Positions 34,617 through 42,683 of a DNA stretch of 64,000 nucleotides are shown piece by piece. The notes beneath the pieces are model-generated. The model was not told where the DNA came from, made no database searches, and saw nothing but the letters and a program-made list of their open reading frames with translations. Both the position numbers and the translations under genes were made by a program. The DNA is from Sphingomonas sp. Leaf407. GTDB taxonomy: Bacteria; Pseudomonadota; Alphaproteobacteria; Sphingomonadales; Sphingomonadaceae. Location: the NCBI RefSeq assembly GCF_001425385.1, contig NZ_LMQO01000001.1:434001-498000 (forward strand), in the 5' to 3' direction. Every line of letters begins with the position of its first letter. Position 1 is the stretch's first letter.

Positions 34617-35069
34617 TCACAGCGGCAACGCCGTCGTCGCCTTCACCTCTTCCAGCACCGCATAGGTCCGCGTCTCGCGCACGCCGGGCACCGTCGTCAG
34701 CGTGCGGCCGAGGAACGCGCGATAGGCGTCCATGTCCGCCATCCGCACCTTCAGCAGATAATCGAACCCGCCCGCGACCATATGGCACTCCAGCACTTCG
34801 GGCAGGTCGCGGACATGGTTGCCGAACGCGGTGAACACGTCGGCCGTCGTCCGGTCGAGCAGCACCTCGATGAACACCAGCAGCGACCGGTCGAGCTTGC
34901 CCGGATCGAGCAGCGCGGCATAGCCCCGGATGACCCCGCTCTCACGCAACCGCCGCACCCGCTCGAATGCGGCGGCGGGCGACAGCCCGCACTGCGCGGC
35001 CAGCGCCTGATTGGTTATCCGCCCATCGGCCTGCAACACCCGCAGCAGCTTGCGGTCGGTCTGGTCCAT
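34617..35069 (-). CDS. putR: Lrp/AsnC family regulator divergent from putA
   Basis: A 150-residue Lrp-type regulator: HTH at residues 1-50 (DQTDRKLLRVLQADGRITNQALAAQCGLSPAAAFERV) and RAM domain with LLVFIEVLLDR and ECHMVAGGFDYLLKVRM. It is transcribed away from putA. In alphaproteobacteria such divergent Lrp genes (PutR) activate putA when proline is present; the assignment here rests on position. ATG 35069 is followed directly by the HTH. A family B repeat lies between its promoter region and putA. Confidence 0.85.
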   Translation of the reverse strand: MDQTDRKLLRVLQADGRITNQALAAQCGLSPAAAFERVRRLRESGVIRGYAALLDPGKLDRSLLVFIEVLLDRTTADVFTAFGNHVRDLPEVLECHMVAGGFDYLLKVRMADMDAYRAFLGRTLTTVPGVRETRTYAVLEEVKATTALPL

Positions 35070-35123
35070 GATCCTGTTTCCCCGGCCAACGGTCGCGGTC
35101 CGCCACGCCGGCCGCCCCACACC

Positions 35124-35235
35124 CATCGTCACCCCGGACCTGTTCCGGGGTCCACCTGTCCACAAACGGTATCGCCCGATCCTCAAACGCATCGCCTGCC
35201 GCCCGGTGGACCCCGGAACAGGTCCGGGGTGACGG
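35124..35235. repeat. Family B inverted-arm repeat, copy 4
   Basis: CATCGTCACCCCGGACC...GGGGTCCACC is mirrored by GGTGGACCCC...GGTCCGGGGTGACGG. Unusually for this family in the window, it lies between divergent genes, in the putR-putA promoter region, rather than between convergent ends. Confidence 0.85.
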
Positions 35236-35344
35236 GTGGTGAATAATCCATTCCCGCTACGTACCAAATAACAAAAATCATCGGCCATCCCCCGCAACAA
35301 CCGACACACCTTCACCCGATCCCGCCCTATACCGTCGATACCAC

Positions 35345-38300
35345 ATGGAGAAACCGATGCCCGCGATCGACTGGGATGCCTTGGACGCCGACAAGTTCAC
35401 CGACGAAGCGGTGTTGCTCCCGCAATTGCTGGCACAGGTCCCGCTGACCACCGCCGACCGGTCGCAAATCGTTGCCGACGCCGCCAAGCTGGTAGCGCGC
35501 ACCCGCGCCGCCGCCGCCAAGCCCGGCGTAGTCGAAGGCTTCCTCCAGCAATTCTCGCTCGGTACGCAGGAAGGGCTGGCGCTGATGTGCCTCGCCGAAG
35601 CGCTGCTGCGCACCCCCGACGCCGCGACCCGCGACCGGCTGATCGCCGAAAAGGTGGGCGCGGCCGACTGGGCGGCGCATCTCGGCCAGTCGTCCAGCCT
35701 GTTCGTCAACGCCTCGACCATCGGCCTGACCCTCACCGGCAAGCTGGTCGGCGACGCGGGCAGCGCCGGGATCGGCGAGACGATCCGTCGCCTCGCCGGG
35801 CGGCTGGGCGAACCGGTCATCCGCCGCGCGCTCGCCGCCGCCGTCGGCATCATGGGCGACCAGTTCGTGCTGGGCGCGACGATCGAGGACGCGCTGAAGC
35901 GCGCCGCCAAGGAAAACTATCTCTGCTCGTTCGACATGCTCGGCGAAGGCGCGCGCACGCTGGCCGACGCCGACCGCTACGAAGCCATCTATGCCGCCGC
36001 GATCGACGCGGTCGGCCGCGCCCGCGCACCGGGCAGTACCCCCGAACAGGGCCACGGCGTCTCGGTGAAACTCTCCGCGCTCTGCCCACGCTACGAAGCG
36101 GTGCGCGAGGGCGAGGTCATCGCCGATCTCTACCCGCGCCTCCACCGCCTCGCCCGCATCGCCGCCGGCCATGCCCTGAACCTCGCGATCGATGCCGAGG
36201 AGGCCGATCGCCTCGCGCTGTCGCTGAAACTCGTCGACACCCTCGCGCGCGAAGCCGATCTCGGCGACTGGACCGGCTTGGGCGTCGTCGTGCAGGGCTA
36301 TGGCAAGCGCGCGCGCGGCGTCATCGACCGCCTCGAACGCCTGTCGCGCGACACCGGGCGGCGGATCATGGTCCGGCTGGTCAAGGGCGCCTATTGGGAC
36401 AGCGAGGTGAAGCGCGCGCAGATCGCCGGCCACCCCGGCTATCCGGTGTTCACCTCCAAGGCCGCGACCGATCTCAGCTACCTCGTCTGCGCACACAAGC
36501 TGATCGCCGCCGCCCCCGCGCTCTATCCGCAGTTCGCGACCCACAACGCCCACACCCTCGTCGCGGTCCGCCACATGGCGGCGCGCGCCGGGGTGGCGAT
36601 CGAACATCAGCGTCTCCACGGCATGGGCGAGGGGCTGTACCGCGCCGCCGGAGCGGGCACCGACAACAGGCTGGTGCTCCGCGCCTATGCCCCGGTCGGC
36701 GGGCATGAGGAGCTGCTGCCCTATCTGGTGCGCCGCCTGCTGGAAAACGGCGCGAACTCCAGCTTCGTCAACGCGCTGCTCGACGAGGAGATTGCGCCGG
36801 AAACCATCGTCGCCGATCCGGTGGCGGCGGTCGCCGCGCAGCCGCACCAGCACCCCCGCCTGCCATCGCCCGCCGCGATCTATCACGGCCGCGCCAACCC
36901 GCTCGGCCGCGACTATTCGATCGCCACCGTCCGTGCCGAGGCCGATCGCGCCCGCGCCGCCTATGCCCCGATCACCGCCGGCCCGATCGTCGGTGGCCGG
37001 ATGCAGACCGGGGCAGGGGCGACGCCGATGGCCAGCCCGGTCAATCACGCCCGCATCATCGGATCGGTCAGCAACGCCACCGCCGCCGACATCGACGAAG
37101 CCGCCCGCCGCGCCCGTGCCGCGCAACCGGCATGGGACGCCGCCGGCGGCCTAGCGCGCGGCAAGGTGCTGCGCGCCATGGCCGACGCGCTCGACACCCA
37201 GATGGACCGCTTCATCGCCATCCTGTCGGCCGAGGCCGGCAAGACGCTCAACGACGGCGTCGCCGAAGTGCGCGAGGCGATCGACTTCTGCCGCTATTAC
37301 GCGCTGCTCGCCGAAACCCGCTTCGCCGGGCCGACCGTGCTGCACGGCCCGGTGGGCGAGGTGAACCAGATCGAACTCCACGGGCGCGGCACCTTCGTCT
37401 GCATCAGTCCGTGGAATTTCCCGCTGGCGATCTTCACCGGACAGGTCGCCGCCGCCCTCGCCGCCGGCAACGCGGTGCTGGCCAAGCCTGCCGAACAGAC
37501 ACCGCTCGTCGCGCATGAAGCCGTCCGCCTGTTCCACGCCGCCGGCCTCGCCCCCGATCTCCTCGCGCTGCTGCCCGGCGAGGGCGCGGACGTCGGCGCG
37601 AAACTCGTCGGCCATCCGTCGATCGCCGGCGTCGCCTTCACCGGCGGCACCGACACCGCATGGGCGATCAACCGCCAGTTGGCCGACCGGCGCGGCCCCA
37701 TCCTGCCGTTCATCGCGGAGACCGGTGGCCTCAACGGCATGTTCGTCGACACCAGCGCGCTGCGCGAACAGGTCGTCGACGACGTGCTGCTCTCCGCCTT
37801 CGGCTCGGCCGGCCAGCGCTGCTCGGCGCTCCGTCTGCTCTATCTGCCGAAGGATACCGCCGATGCGGTGATCGAGACGCTGATCGGCGCGGCCAGATGT
37901 TTGGGCGTAGGCGACCCCGCCGACCCCGCCACCGACATCGGCCCGGTGATCGACGGCGACGCACGTGATGCGCTCGACGCGCACGTCGCCCGCTTGGAGC
38001 GCGAGGCGAAAATCCTCTTCCGCGCCGATGCGAAGGAATGGGCGGCCAAGGGCACCTATTTCGCCCCGGTCATCGCCGAAATCCCGACCCCCGACTTCCT
38101 CGAACGCGAGGTGTTCGGGCCCATCCTCCACATCCATCGCTACGACCCGGCCGATCTGCCGCAGGTCGCCGGCGCCCTCGCCGCACGCGGCTATGGCCTG
38201 ACCCTCGGCATCCACAGCCGCATCGACCGTTTTGCCGAGGAAGTCGCCGCGCTGGTCCCGGCGGGCAACGTCTACGTCAACCGCTCGATCATCGGCGCGG

Positions 38301-38452
38301 TCGTCGGCGTCCAGCCCTTCGGCGGCGAGGGCCTGTCGGGCACCGGCCCCAAGGCCGGCGGCCCCGACGCGCTGCTGCGCTATGCAGCGGAACGCTCGAC
38401 CTCGATCAACATCATGGCCAAGGGCGGCGATCCTGCGCTGCTGAATTTGTAA
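35345..38452 (+). CDS. putA: Bifunctional proline dehydrogenase / glutamate-semialdehyde dehydrogenase
   Basis: PutA oxidises proline to glutamate in two steps on one 1035-residue chain. The PRODH barrel occupies about residues 140-450 with VSVKLSALCPRYEA, MVRLVKGAYWDSEVKRAQ and LRAYAPVGG. The aldehyde dehydrogenase part spans about 500-1000 with ISPWNFPLAIFTG, FIAETGGLNGMFVD (general base Glu) and GSAGQRCSALRLL (catalytic Cys). The ribbon-helix-helix DNA-binding domain of enterobacterial PutA is absent, so the protein does not repress itself; the divergent Lrp-type gene probably regulates it. Its 3' end shares a terminator with the convergent rplA. Confidence 0.96.
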   Translation: MEKPMPAIDWDALDADKFTDEAVLLPQLLAQVPLTTADRSQIVADAAKLVARTRAAAAKPGVVEGFLQQFSLGTQEGLALMCLAEALLRTPDAATRDRLIAEKVGAADWAAHLGQSSSLFVNASTIGLTLTGKLVGDAGSAGIGETIRRLAGRLGEPVIRRALAAAVGIMGDQFVLGATIEDALKRAAKENYLCSFDMLGEGARTLADADRYEAIYAAAIDAVGRARAPGSTPEQGHGVSVKLSALCPRYEAVREGEVIADLYPRLHRLARIAAGHALNLAIDAEEADRLALSLKLVDTLAREADLGDWTGLGVVVQGYGKRARGVIDRLERLSRDTGRRIMVRLVKGAYWDSEVKRAQIAGHPGYPVFTSKAATDLSYLVCAHKLIAAAPALYPQFATHNAHTLVAVRHMAARAGVAIEHQRLHGMGEGLYRAAGAGTDNRLVLRAYAPVGGHEELLPYLVRRLLENGANSSFVNALLDEEIAPETIVADPVAAVAAQPHQHPRLPSPAAIYHGRANPLGRDYSIATVRAEADRARAAYAPITAGPIVGGRMQTGAGATPMASPVNHARIIGSVSNATAADIDEAARRARAAQPAWDAAGGLARGKVLRAMADALDTQMDRFIAILSAEAGKTLNDGVAEVREAIDFCRYYALLAETRFAGPTVLHGPVGEVNQIELHGRGTFVCISPWNFPLAIFTGQVAAALAAGNAVLAKPAEQTPLVAHEAVRLFHAAGLAPDLLALLPGEGADVGAKLVGHPSIAGVAFTGGTDTAWAINRQLADRRGPILPFIAETGGLNGMFVDTSALREQVVDDVLLSAFGSAGQRCSALRLLYLPKDTADAVIETLIGAARCLGVGDPADPATDIGPVIDGDARDALDAHVARLEREAKILFRADAKEWAAKGTYFAPVIAEIPTPDFLEREVFGPILHIHRYDPADLPQVAGALAARGYGLTLGIHSRIDRFAEEVAALVPAGNVYVNRSIIGAVVGVQPFGGEGLSGTGPKAGGPDALLRYAAERSTSINIMAKGGDPALLNL

Positions 38453-38470
38453 GCGGGGTGGGGGCCAAGG

Positions 38471-38507
38471 AAAAGGGGCCGGAAGCGTAAAGCCTCCGAC
38501 CCCTTTT
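38471..38507. terminator. Bidirectional terminator between putA and rplA
   Basis: AAAAGGGG pairs with CCCCTTTT, and the stem continues CGGA/TCCG and GC/GC with two mismatches, around a GTAAA loop. A and T flanks make it a proper intrinsic terminator on both strands. Confidence 0.85.
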
Positions 38508-38541
38508 CTTCTGGCAACCGACACGGGAATTAATCCCGCGT

Positions 38542-38574
38542 CGTCGGTCGGGAGCCTGCGCTCCCGCCGGCCGG
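38542..38574 (-). other. Conserved 3' element, copy 2 (after rplA)
   Basis: Read on the minus strand: CCGGCCGGC (38574-38566), then a hairpin GGGAGC/GCTCCC with loop GCAG, then GACCGACG (38549-38542). The ACCGAC block can itself pair with GTCGGT further downstream, enclosing a CGGGA/TCCCG stem. It lies between the rplA stop and the terminator. Confidence 0.7.
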
Positions 38575-38608
38575 CCTCGGGCCGTGCCCTGCGGCACGGC
38601 TGCGGCGC

Positions 38609-39307
38609 TTACGCGCCTGCGACCTCGGCCGTATCGACCTTGATCCCCGGACCCATCGACGAGCTGAGCGCGACCTTGCGCACATACTTGCCCTTGGCGC
38701 CCGACGGCTTGGCCTTCACCACCGCATCGACCAGCGCGTCGAAGTTCGCGCGCAGGTCTTCGGCCGGGAACGATGCCTTGCCGATGCCCGAATGGATGAT
38801 ACCGGCCTTCTCGACGCGATACTCCACCTGACCCCCCTTGGCGGCTTCGACGGCGGCGGCGACGTTCATCGTCACCGTGCCCAGCTTCGGGTTCGGCATC
38901 AGGCCCTTCGGCCCCAGGATCTTGCCGAGACGGCCGACGAGGCCCATCATGTCCGGCGTCGCGATGCAGCGATCGAAGTCGATCTTGCCGCCCTGGATCG
39001 CGTCCATCAGGTCCTCGGCACCCACCACGTCGGCACCCGCCGCCGTGGCTTCGTCCGCCTTCGCGCCGCGCGCGAACACGCCGACGCGCACGGTCTTGCC
39101 GGTGCCCTTGGGCAGCGTCACCACGCCGCGGACCATCTGGTCGGCGTGACGCGGATCGACACCCAGGTTCAGCGCGACTTCGATCGTCTCGTCGAACTTC
39201 GACGTGGCGTGGGTCTTGGCAAGCGCGATGGCTTCATCGATGCCGTGCAGCTTCAGCGTGTCGACGGCGGTGGCGAGGGTCTTCGCCTTCTTGGTCAGCT
39301 TGGCCAT
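38609..39307 (-). CDS. rplA: 50S ribosomal protein L1
   Basis: L1 binds 23S rRNA at the mobile L1 stalk and helps release deacylated tRNA; in many bacteria it also represses its own operon by binding the mRNA. The 232-residue protein has the family blocks [52 protein letters not shown] and [18 protein letters not shown]. It follows rplK with 4 bases between stop and start. Its message continues through a conserved 3' element to the terminator shared with putA. Confidence 0.98.
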   Translation of the reverse strand: MAKLTKKAKTLATAVDTLKLHGIDEAIALAKTHATSKFDETIEVALNLGVDPRHADQMVRGVVTLPKGTGKTVRVGVFARGAKADEATAAGADVVGAEDLMDAIQGGKIDFDRCIATPDMMGLVGRLGKILGPKGLMPNPKLGTVTMNVAAAVEAAKGGQVEYRVEKAGIIHSGIGKASFPAEDLRANFDALVDAVVKAKPSGAKGKYVRKVALSSSMGPGIKVDTAEVAGA

Positions 39308-39311
39308 GATC

Positions 39312-39749
39312 TCAACCCTCCGTGACTTCGAGGCCCATCGCGCGGGCCGAACCTTCGATGATCTTCGTCGCCGCGTCGATGTCGTTGGCGTTCAGATCCT
39401 TCATCTTGATCGTCGCGATCTCGCTCAGCTGCGAACGCTTGATCTTGCCGGCAACCGACTTGCCCGGCTCCTTCGAACCCGACTTCAGGTTGATCGCCTG
39501 CTTGATGAGATACGTCGCCGGCGGCGTCTTCGTCTCGAAGCTGAACGACCGGTCGGCATAGACGGTGATGATCGTGGGCAGCGGCGTGCCCTTGGCGATG
39601 TCGCCGCTGGAGGTCTGCGCGTTGAAGGTCTTGCAGAATTCCATGATGTTCACGCCGCGCTGACCCAGCGCAGGTCCGATCGGCGGCGACGGCTTGGCTT
39701 CGCCCGCCGGCACCTGCAGCTTGATATAGCCGGTAATCTTCTTGGCCAT
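39312..39749 (-). CDS. rplK: 50S ribosomal protein L11
   Basis: L11 binds the GTPase-associated centre of 23S rRNA and is needed for stringent-response signalling through RelA. The 145-residue protein begins [16 protein letters not shown] and contains [20 protein letters not shown] and the C-terminal rRNA-binding region. ATG 39749 is the family start; a GTG two codons upstream is not needed. Normally nusG lies just upstream in this conserved order; here about 2.9 kb with two other genes intervene, so rplKA needs its own promoter in 39750-39905. Confidence 0.98.
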   Translation of the reverse strand: MAKKITGYIKLQVPAGEAKPSPPIGPALGQRGVNIMEFCKTFNAQTSSGDIAKGTPLPTIITVYADRSFSFETKTPPATYLIKQAINLKSGSKEPGKSVAGKIKRSQLSEIATIKMKDLNANDIDAATKIIEGSARAMGLEVTEG

Positions 39750-39905
39750 GTTCACTCTCTTTCAAGTTTAGCGGTCCGTGCGGCGCATCCGTTGCCGGAG
39801 CGCCTCCCGCCATGGTTTTCCAAAACTGTCGTATCGGAAGCGTGCGCGCATAGTCGAAAGCGCCGCCGCTTGCAATGTTGGACTTACAATGATCCGCTCC
39901 GCGCC

Positions 39906-40736
39906 ATGGCCAGACCCTATAGCCGCGCGCAGGCGCTCCAGAACGCCGCCTTCCTCAAGGAACTCGCCCGCACCGGCAACGCCCGCGACGCCGCGCGCAC
40001 GCTGGGCCTCAACCGCTCGATGCTGACCAAGCGCCGCAACGCCGACCCCGACTTCGCCCAGCGCTGGGAAGGCGCGCTGGCGCTCGCCGCCGCCGCCCTC
40101 GCCGATACCAATGTCTCGCCCGACGACGCCCGCCTCGTCCGCTCGAAAGGCCGCCTGCAACTGCGCGCCACCAGGGCCCGCCACATCGACACCGCCGCCG
40201 AGCAAGCCTTCCTGCGCGCGCTCACCGCCACCGCCAACGTGCGCCTCGCGGCGAGCGCGGCGGGCTTCGCCCATTCGAGCTTCTACGCCCGCGCCCGCCG
40301 CCACCCCGGCTTCGCCCGCGAGATGCGCCTCGCGCTGGCGGTGGGCGCCGAACGGCTGGAGATGGCGCTGCTCGAATCCGGCCTGCCCGAAGCCAATGTC
40401 CACGACCAGTGGCGCCACAACGATCCCCCGCCGATTGAGCCGATGACCGTGCAGCAGGCGATGCAACTGATCGGCTGGAACGACCGGCGGCAGAAGGAAC
40501 TGGTCAATCCGGCGTTCGGGCCGAAGCGCGGCGAGAGCAACGCCGCGTGGAAGGACCGGTGCGCGCGGGAATGCCGCGTGGCGTGGCTGCTGGACGAGGA
40601 GGACCGGCTGTTGGTGAGCTACGCGCAACTGGAGTGGCGGCGCGGGGGCAGGCGGGAGGAGTGGGAGCCGCTTACGCCGGATGAGGATTTGCTGGCGGCG
40701 ATTAAACGGGTGAGGTGGGGGAAAGCATCAAGATAG
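39906..40736 (+). CDS. Protein with two terminase-small-subunit-like HTH repeats, unknown function
   Basis: A 276-residue basic protein. It contains two similar blocks, about residues 12-48 (FLKELARTGNARDAARTLGLNRSMLTKRRNADPDF) and about 107-140 (FLRALTATANVRLAASAAGFAHSSFYARARRHPGF). Both look like the helix-turn-helix repeats seen in phage small terminase subunits and some transposon proteins. No large terminase or other phage gene is near. G+C content is native. It lies antisense to its surroundings in the nusG-rplK gap, and its stop is 26 bases from the reverse transcriptase stop (convergent). Start ATG 39906; the longer upstream frame runs antisense through rplK. Confidence 0.65.
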   Translation: MARPYSRAQALQNAAFLKELARTGNARDAARTLGLNRSMLTKRRNADPDFAQRWEGALALAAAALADTNVSPDDARLVRSKGRLQLRATRARHIDTAAEQAFLRALTATANVRLAASAAGFAHSSFYARARRHPGFAREMRLALAVGAERLEMALLESGLPEANVHDQWRHNDPPPIEPMTVQQAMQLIGWNDRRQKELVNPAFGPKRGESNAAWKDRCARECRVAWLLDEEDRLLVSYAQLEWRRGGRREEWEPLTPDEDLLAAIKRVRWGKASR

Positions 40737-40762
40737 CCACTATCAGTTGCCTATTAAGAAAT

Positions 40763-42331
40763 TTAATATTCGTTCAAAGAATAATAACGAGGAGGTTCAA
40801 TTCCCGAAAGCCCGTAACGCCGATAATATTTCCGCGCTGCGCGCCAAGCACGAACAAAGCTAGGAAGTGACGCATCGTTTCTAATTTCTGGGTATTGATA
40901 CCAACTTCCAGATATTAATTCTTTTTTGGTCAATACCGGAATAGATACTCCAAAATTACTAGAAAGCATGCGGCGTCTTTCTCGCTGCGCCCTAGCAATG
41001 ATATTTAACAGCCAGCCATCCAATTCTATAAGAGTTTTTGGGTCCGTAATGAGCGGAAAAAATCCCATTAGTCCACGCATGTATGGGGGTTTGCTGGCAT
41101 CCGATAAGAATCCATCGATCTGACTTTCTCTCAACCCTCCATAAATATATTTACGTATTTCGTTAATGCACGTGGTTAAGTCCCAATCTGTAAATCCGGG
41201 ACCTACGCGTAACGGATTAAAGGAGTCGCCTAAATTTCTTCGATGAAGGAAAAGGTTTTTATGAACTATACTCGAAATTTTTGACTTTATTCGTTTTATT
41301 GATTTAGACGGAATGTTTACGCCACAAGCAGTAATGCTATGACCAAGATAATCTATTTTAGAAATAGTTTCTAATTGATCGCCATCGTCAGTATCAATGG
41401 TAAAGGTCCGCATTTCACGTTCTGGACTTCCGCCAAATAGTAAAATGCCCGGAGATTTATCATAATTTATTTTCAGGCCAGCCAAATTGCAATGGTCCCG
41501 AAATGCTGCTGAAATCGCCAGCGCGTCGGAATATGAGTGAGCTACTGCGACAACATCATCAGCAAAACGTACAAAAGTTCCGTTTAATTTTTCAAGTGCT
41601 AAATCTAATTCGTGGGCTGCCGCATTTGATAAGAACAATGACAGTGAGCTACCTTGCGGGACCCCAGAATCTCTGACATCAAACACGTTGTGACTATAGG
41701 TAGAAATATGAGCATATTCATGCTTGAGAAAAGAATTTATAGCATTTCGCTCAGCTTCCGGAAGTAAGAATAATTGCCGCTCAAATAGAACTTTTCTAAT
41801 ATAAGAATGATCAATAGTATCAAAATACTTAGAAAAATCGTACTGAACTATATACGATTTTGGAGAGTCGAGGGATTTTGATAAATTTAGTATAGCGTCA
41901 AAAACATTTTGGTCAGGACGATAGGCGTAGCTCAGGCGTGAAAAAAGATTTATATTCCTTTTCGTAGCCTTACGATGAACTAAATTTGCAAGAGCAGAGT
42001 CGGGAATTGCAAAGGCCATGATCTTTCGATGCGAACCATCTGGTTTTGGAAGGTCGAATTGAATAGCCGGAACTGGATGATACAGATTATCCTGTAGCTT
42101 GCGCCATATGGTTCGGCTCAGGTATCGAGCATGCCGAATGCAATATGCTGGATCGAAATGAGGGTGGTAATTCCACCAAGCAGGGTCTGCTTCTGATGGA
42201 ATACCAGGAACCAGCCCAGTTCGCTTACGATATCGATCAGCATTTTTGAATGAAATGGCGCGATCAATTCTACGATTACGTAAAACAGATTGAGCTTTGC
42301 GAATAATCGCTTCTTCAATCAGTTCTTGCAA
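40763..42331 (-). CDS. Reverse transcriptase of the UG/Abi (defence-type) class
   Basis: A 522-residue A+T-rich reverse transcriptase. Motif A is QYDFSKYFDTID (Asp165), the following block is GVPQGSSLSLFLSNAAAH (223-240), and the active-site pair is FVRFADDVVAVAH with Asp258-Asp259 (FADD in place of YADD). Motif 0/1 segments FDLPKPDGSHRKI and RLSYAYRPDQNVFDAI precede it. The C-terminal 200 residues are a basic thumb-like region with no maturase, HNH, nitrilase or protease motif, which argues against a group II intron and against DRT1. Retron features (VTG, short length) are absent. A defence RT is the best guess; the subtype is undetermined. No ATG fits: TTG 42331 preceded by GGAAGGGG is the likely start. 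Codon use differs sharply from neighbours. Confidence 0.88.
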   Translation of the reverse strand: MQELIEEAIIRKAQSVLRNRRIDRAISFKNADRYRKRTGLVPGIPSEADPAWWNYHPHFDPAYCIRHARYLSRTIWRKLQDNLYHPVPAIQFDLPKPDGSHRKIMAFAIPDSALANLVHRKATKRNINLFSRLSYAYRPDQNVFDAILNLSKSLDSPKSYIVQYDFSKYFDTIDHSYIRKVLFERQLFLLPEAERNAINSFLKHEYAHISTYSHNVFDVRDSGVPQGSSLSLFLSNAAAHELDLALEKLNGTFVRFADDVVAVAHSYSDALAISAAFRDHCNLAGLKINYDKSPGILLFGGSPEREMRTFTIDTDDGDQLETISKIDYLGHSITACGVNIPSKSIKRIKSKISSIVHKNLFLHRRNLGDSFNPLRVGPGFTDWDLTTCINEIRKYIYGGLRESQIDGFLSDASKPPYMRGLMGFFPLITDPKTLIELDGWLLNIIARAQRERRRMLSSNFGVSIPVLTKKELISGSWYQYPEIRNDASLPSFVRAWRAARKYYRRYGLSGIEPPRYYSLNEY

Positions 42332-42486
42332 AATTGTATCCCCTTCCGAGTAACGCGCCCCCGTGCAAGGCACGGGGGCGGCCACCACAATCGGAGAGTC
42401 AGGGTTTCTTTTGCGATTGGCGAACGAGTTCGGCAGAACTCGACTGCAAAGTAAGTATCCCGACGTGGCTAGTGCGTCCCGCACAT
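42332..42486 (-). ncRNA. Candidate structured leader RNA of the reverse transcriptase
   Basis: Read on the minus strand, the untranslated stretch before the RT has three hairpins. The first is GTGCG/CGCAC (42484-42472). The second has an outer CTTTGC/GCAAAAG helix (about 42451-42408) around a perfect 7-bp CGAGTTC/GAACTCG stem (42442-42425). The third is a perfect 11-bp CGCCCCCGTGC/GCACGGGGGCG stem with a 3-base loop (42380-42356), just before the ribosome binding site at 42347-42340. Defence RTs such as DRT2 and DRT9 use an adjacent non-coding RNA as template or partner, so this leader may be that RNA. Boundaries are approximate. Confidence 0.5.
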
Positions 42487-42492
42487 GTCTTT

Positions 42493-42521
42493 AATTCAAC
42501 TGGATACTCGTCGGAAGTCAA
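42493..42521 (-). promoter_or_regulatory. Candidate promoter for the RT leader
   Basis: On the minus strand TTGACT (42521-42516) is separated by 17 bases from TGAATT (42498-42493). The -35 match is good, the -10 match is weak. Transcription would start near 42486, downstream of the nusG terminator. Confidence 0.4.
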
Positions 42522-42559
42522 GGGGGTGTCCGAAGCGTATCAAGAGCTTTTCCCAAACC

Positions 42560-42592
42560 AAAAACGGCGCAGGGCCTTCGCCCTACGCCGCT
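42560..42592 (-). terminator. Terminator after nusG
   Basis: On the minus strand CGGCG/CGCCG with an inner AGGGC/GCCCT stem is followed by TTTTT. It closes the secE-nusG message and separates it from the RT cassette. Confidence 0.85.
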
Positions 42593-42594
42593 AA

Positions 42595-42622
42595 CGTCGG
42601 TCGGGTTGCACCCGCCGGCCGG
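42595..42622 (-). other. Conserved 3' element, copy 3 (after nusG)
   Basis: Minus strand: CCGGCCGGC (42622-42614), a short hairpin GGGT/ACCC with loop GCA, then GACCGACG (42602-42595). It lies between the nusG stop and its terminator, just like copies 1 and 2. Two further hairpins lie upstream of it in the same 3' region: TGTCCGC/GCGGACA enclosing a GTTAGC/GCTAAC stem, and GCAAGT/ACTTGC at the coding end. Confidence 0.7.
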
Positions 42623-42683
42623 TGTCCGCCGTCTCGCAGTTAGCTGGCGCTAACCGCGTGCGGACAGCAAGTCAGGCTTTGCC

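Noticed and set aside
908..35235. CRISPR arrays among the short palindromic repeats
   Set aside because: The repeats are isolated inverted pairs, kilobases apart, without regular direct repeats, spacers or cas genes.
39312..39749. A nusG-rplK co-transcript in this strain
   Set aside because: A strong terminator at 42560-42592 and about 2.9 kb with an opposing gene lie between them, so rplK must have its own promoter.
40763..42331. Group II intron or retron assignment of the reverse transcriptase
   Set aside because: There is no maturase X domain, no HNH domain and no intron domain V/VI-like sequence visible at the 3' side. The length and the missing VTG motif do not fit retron RTs.
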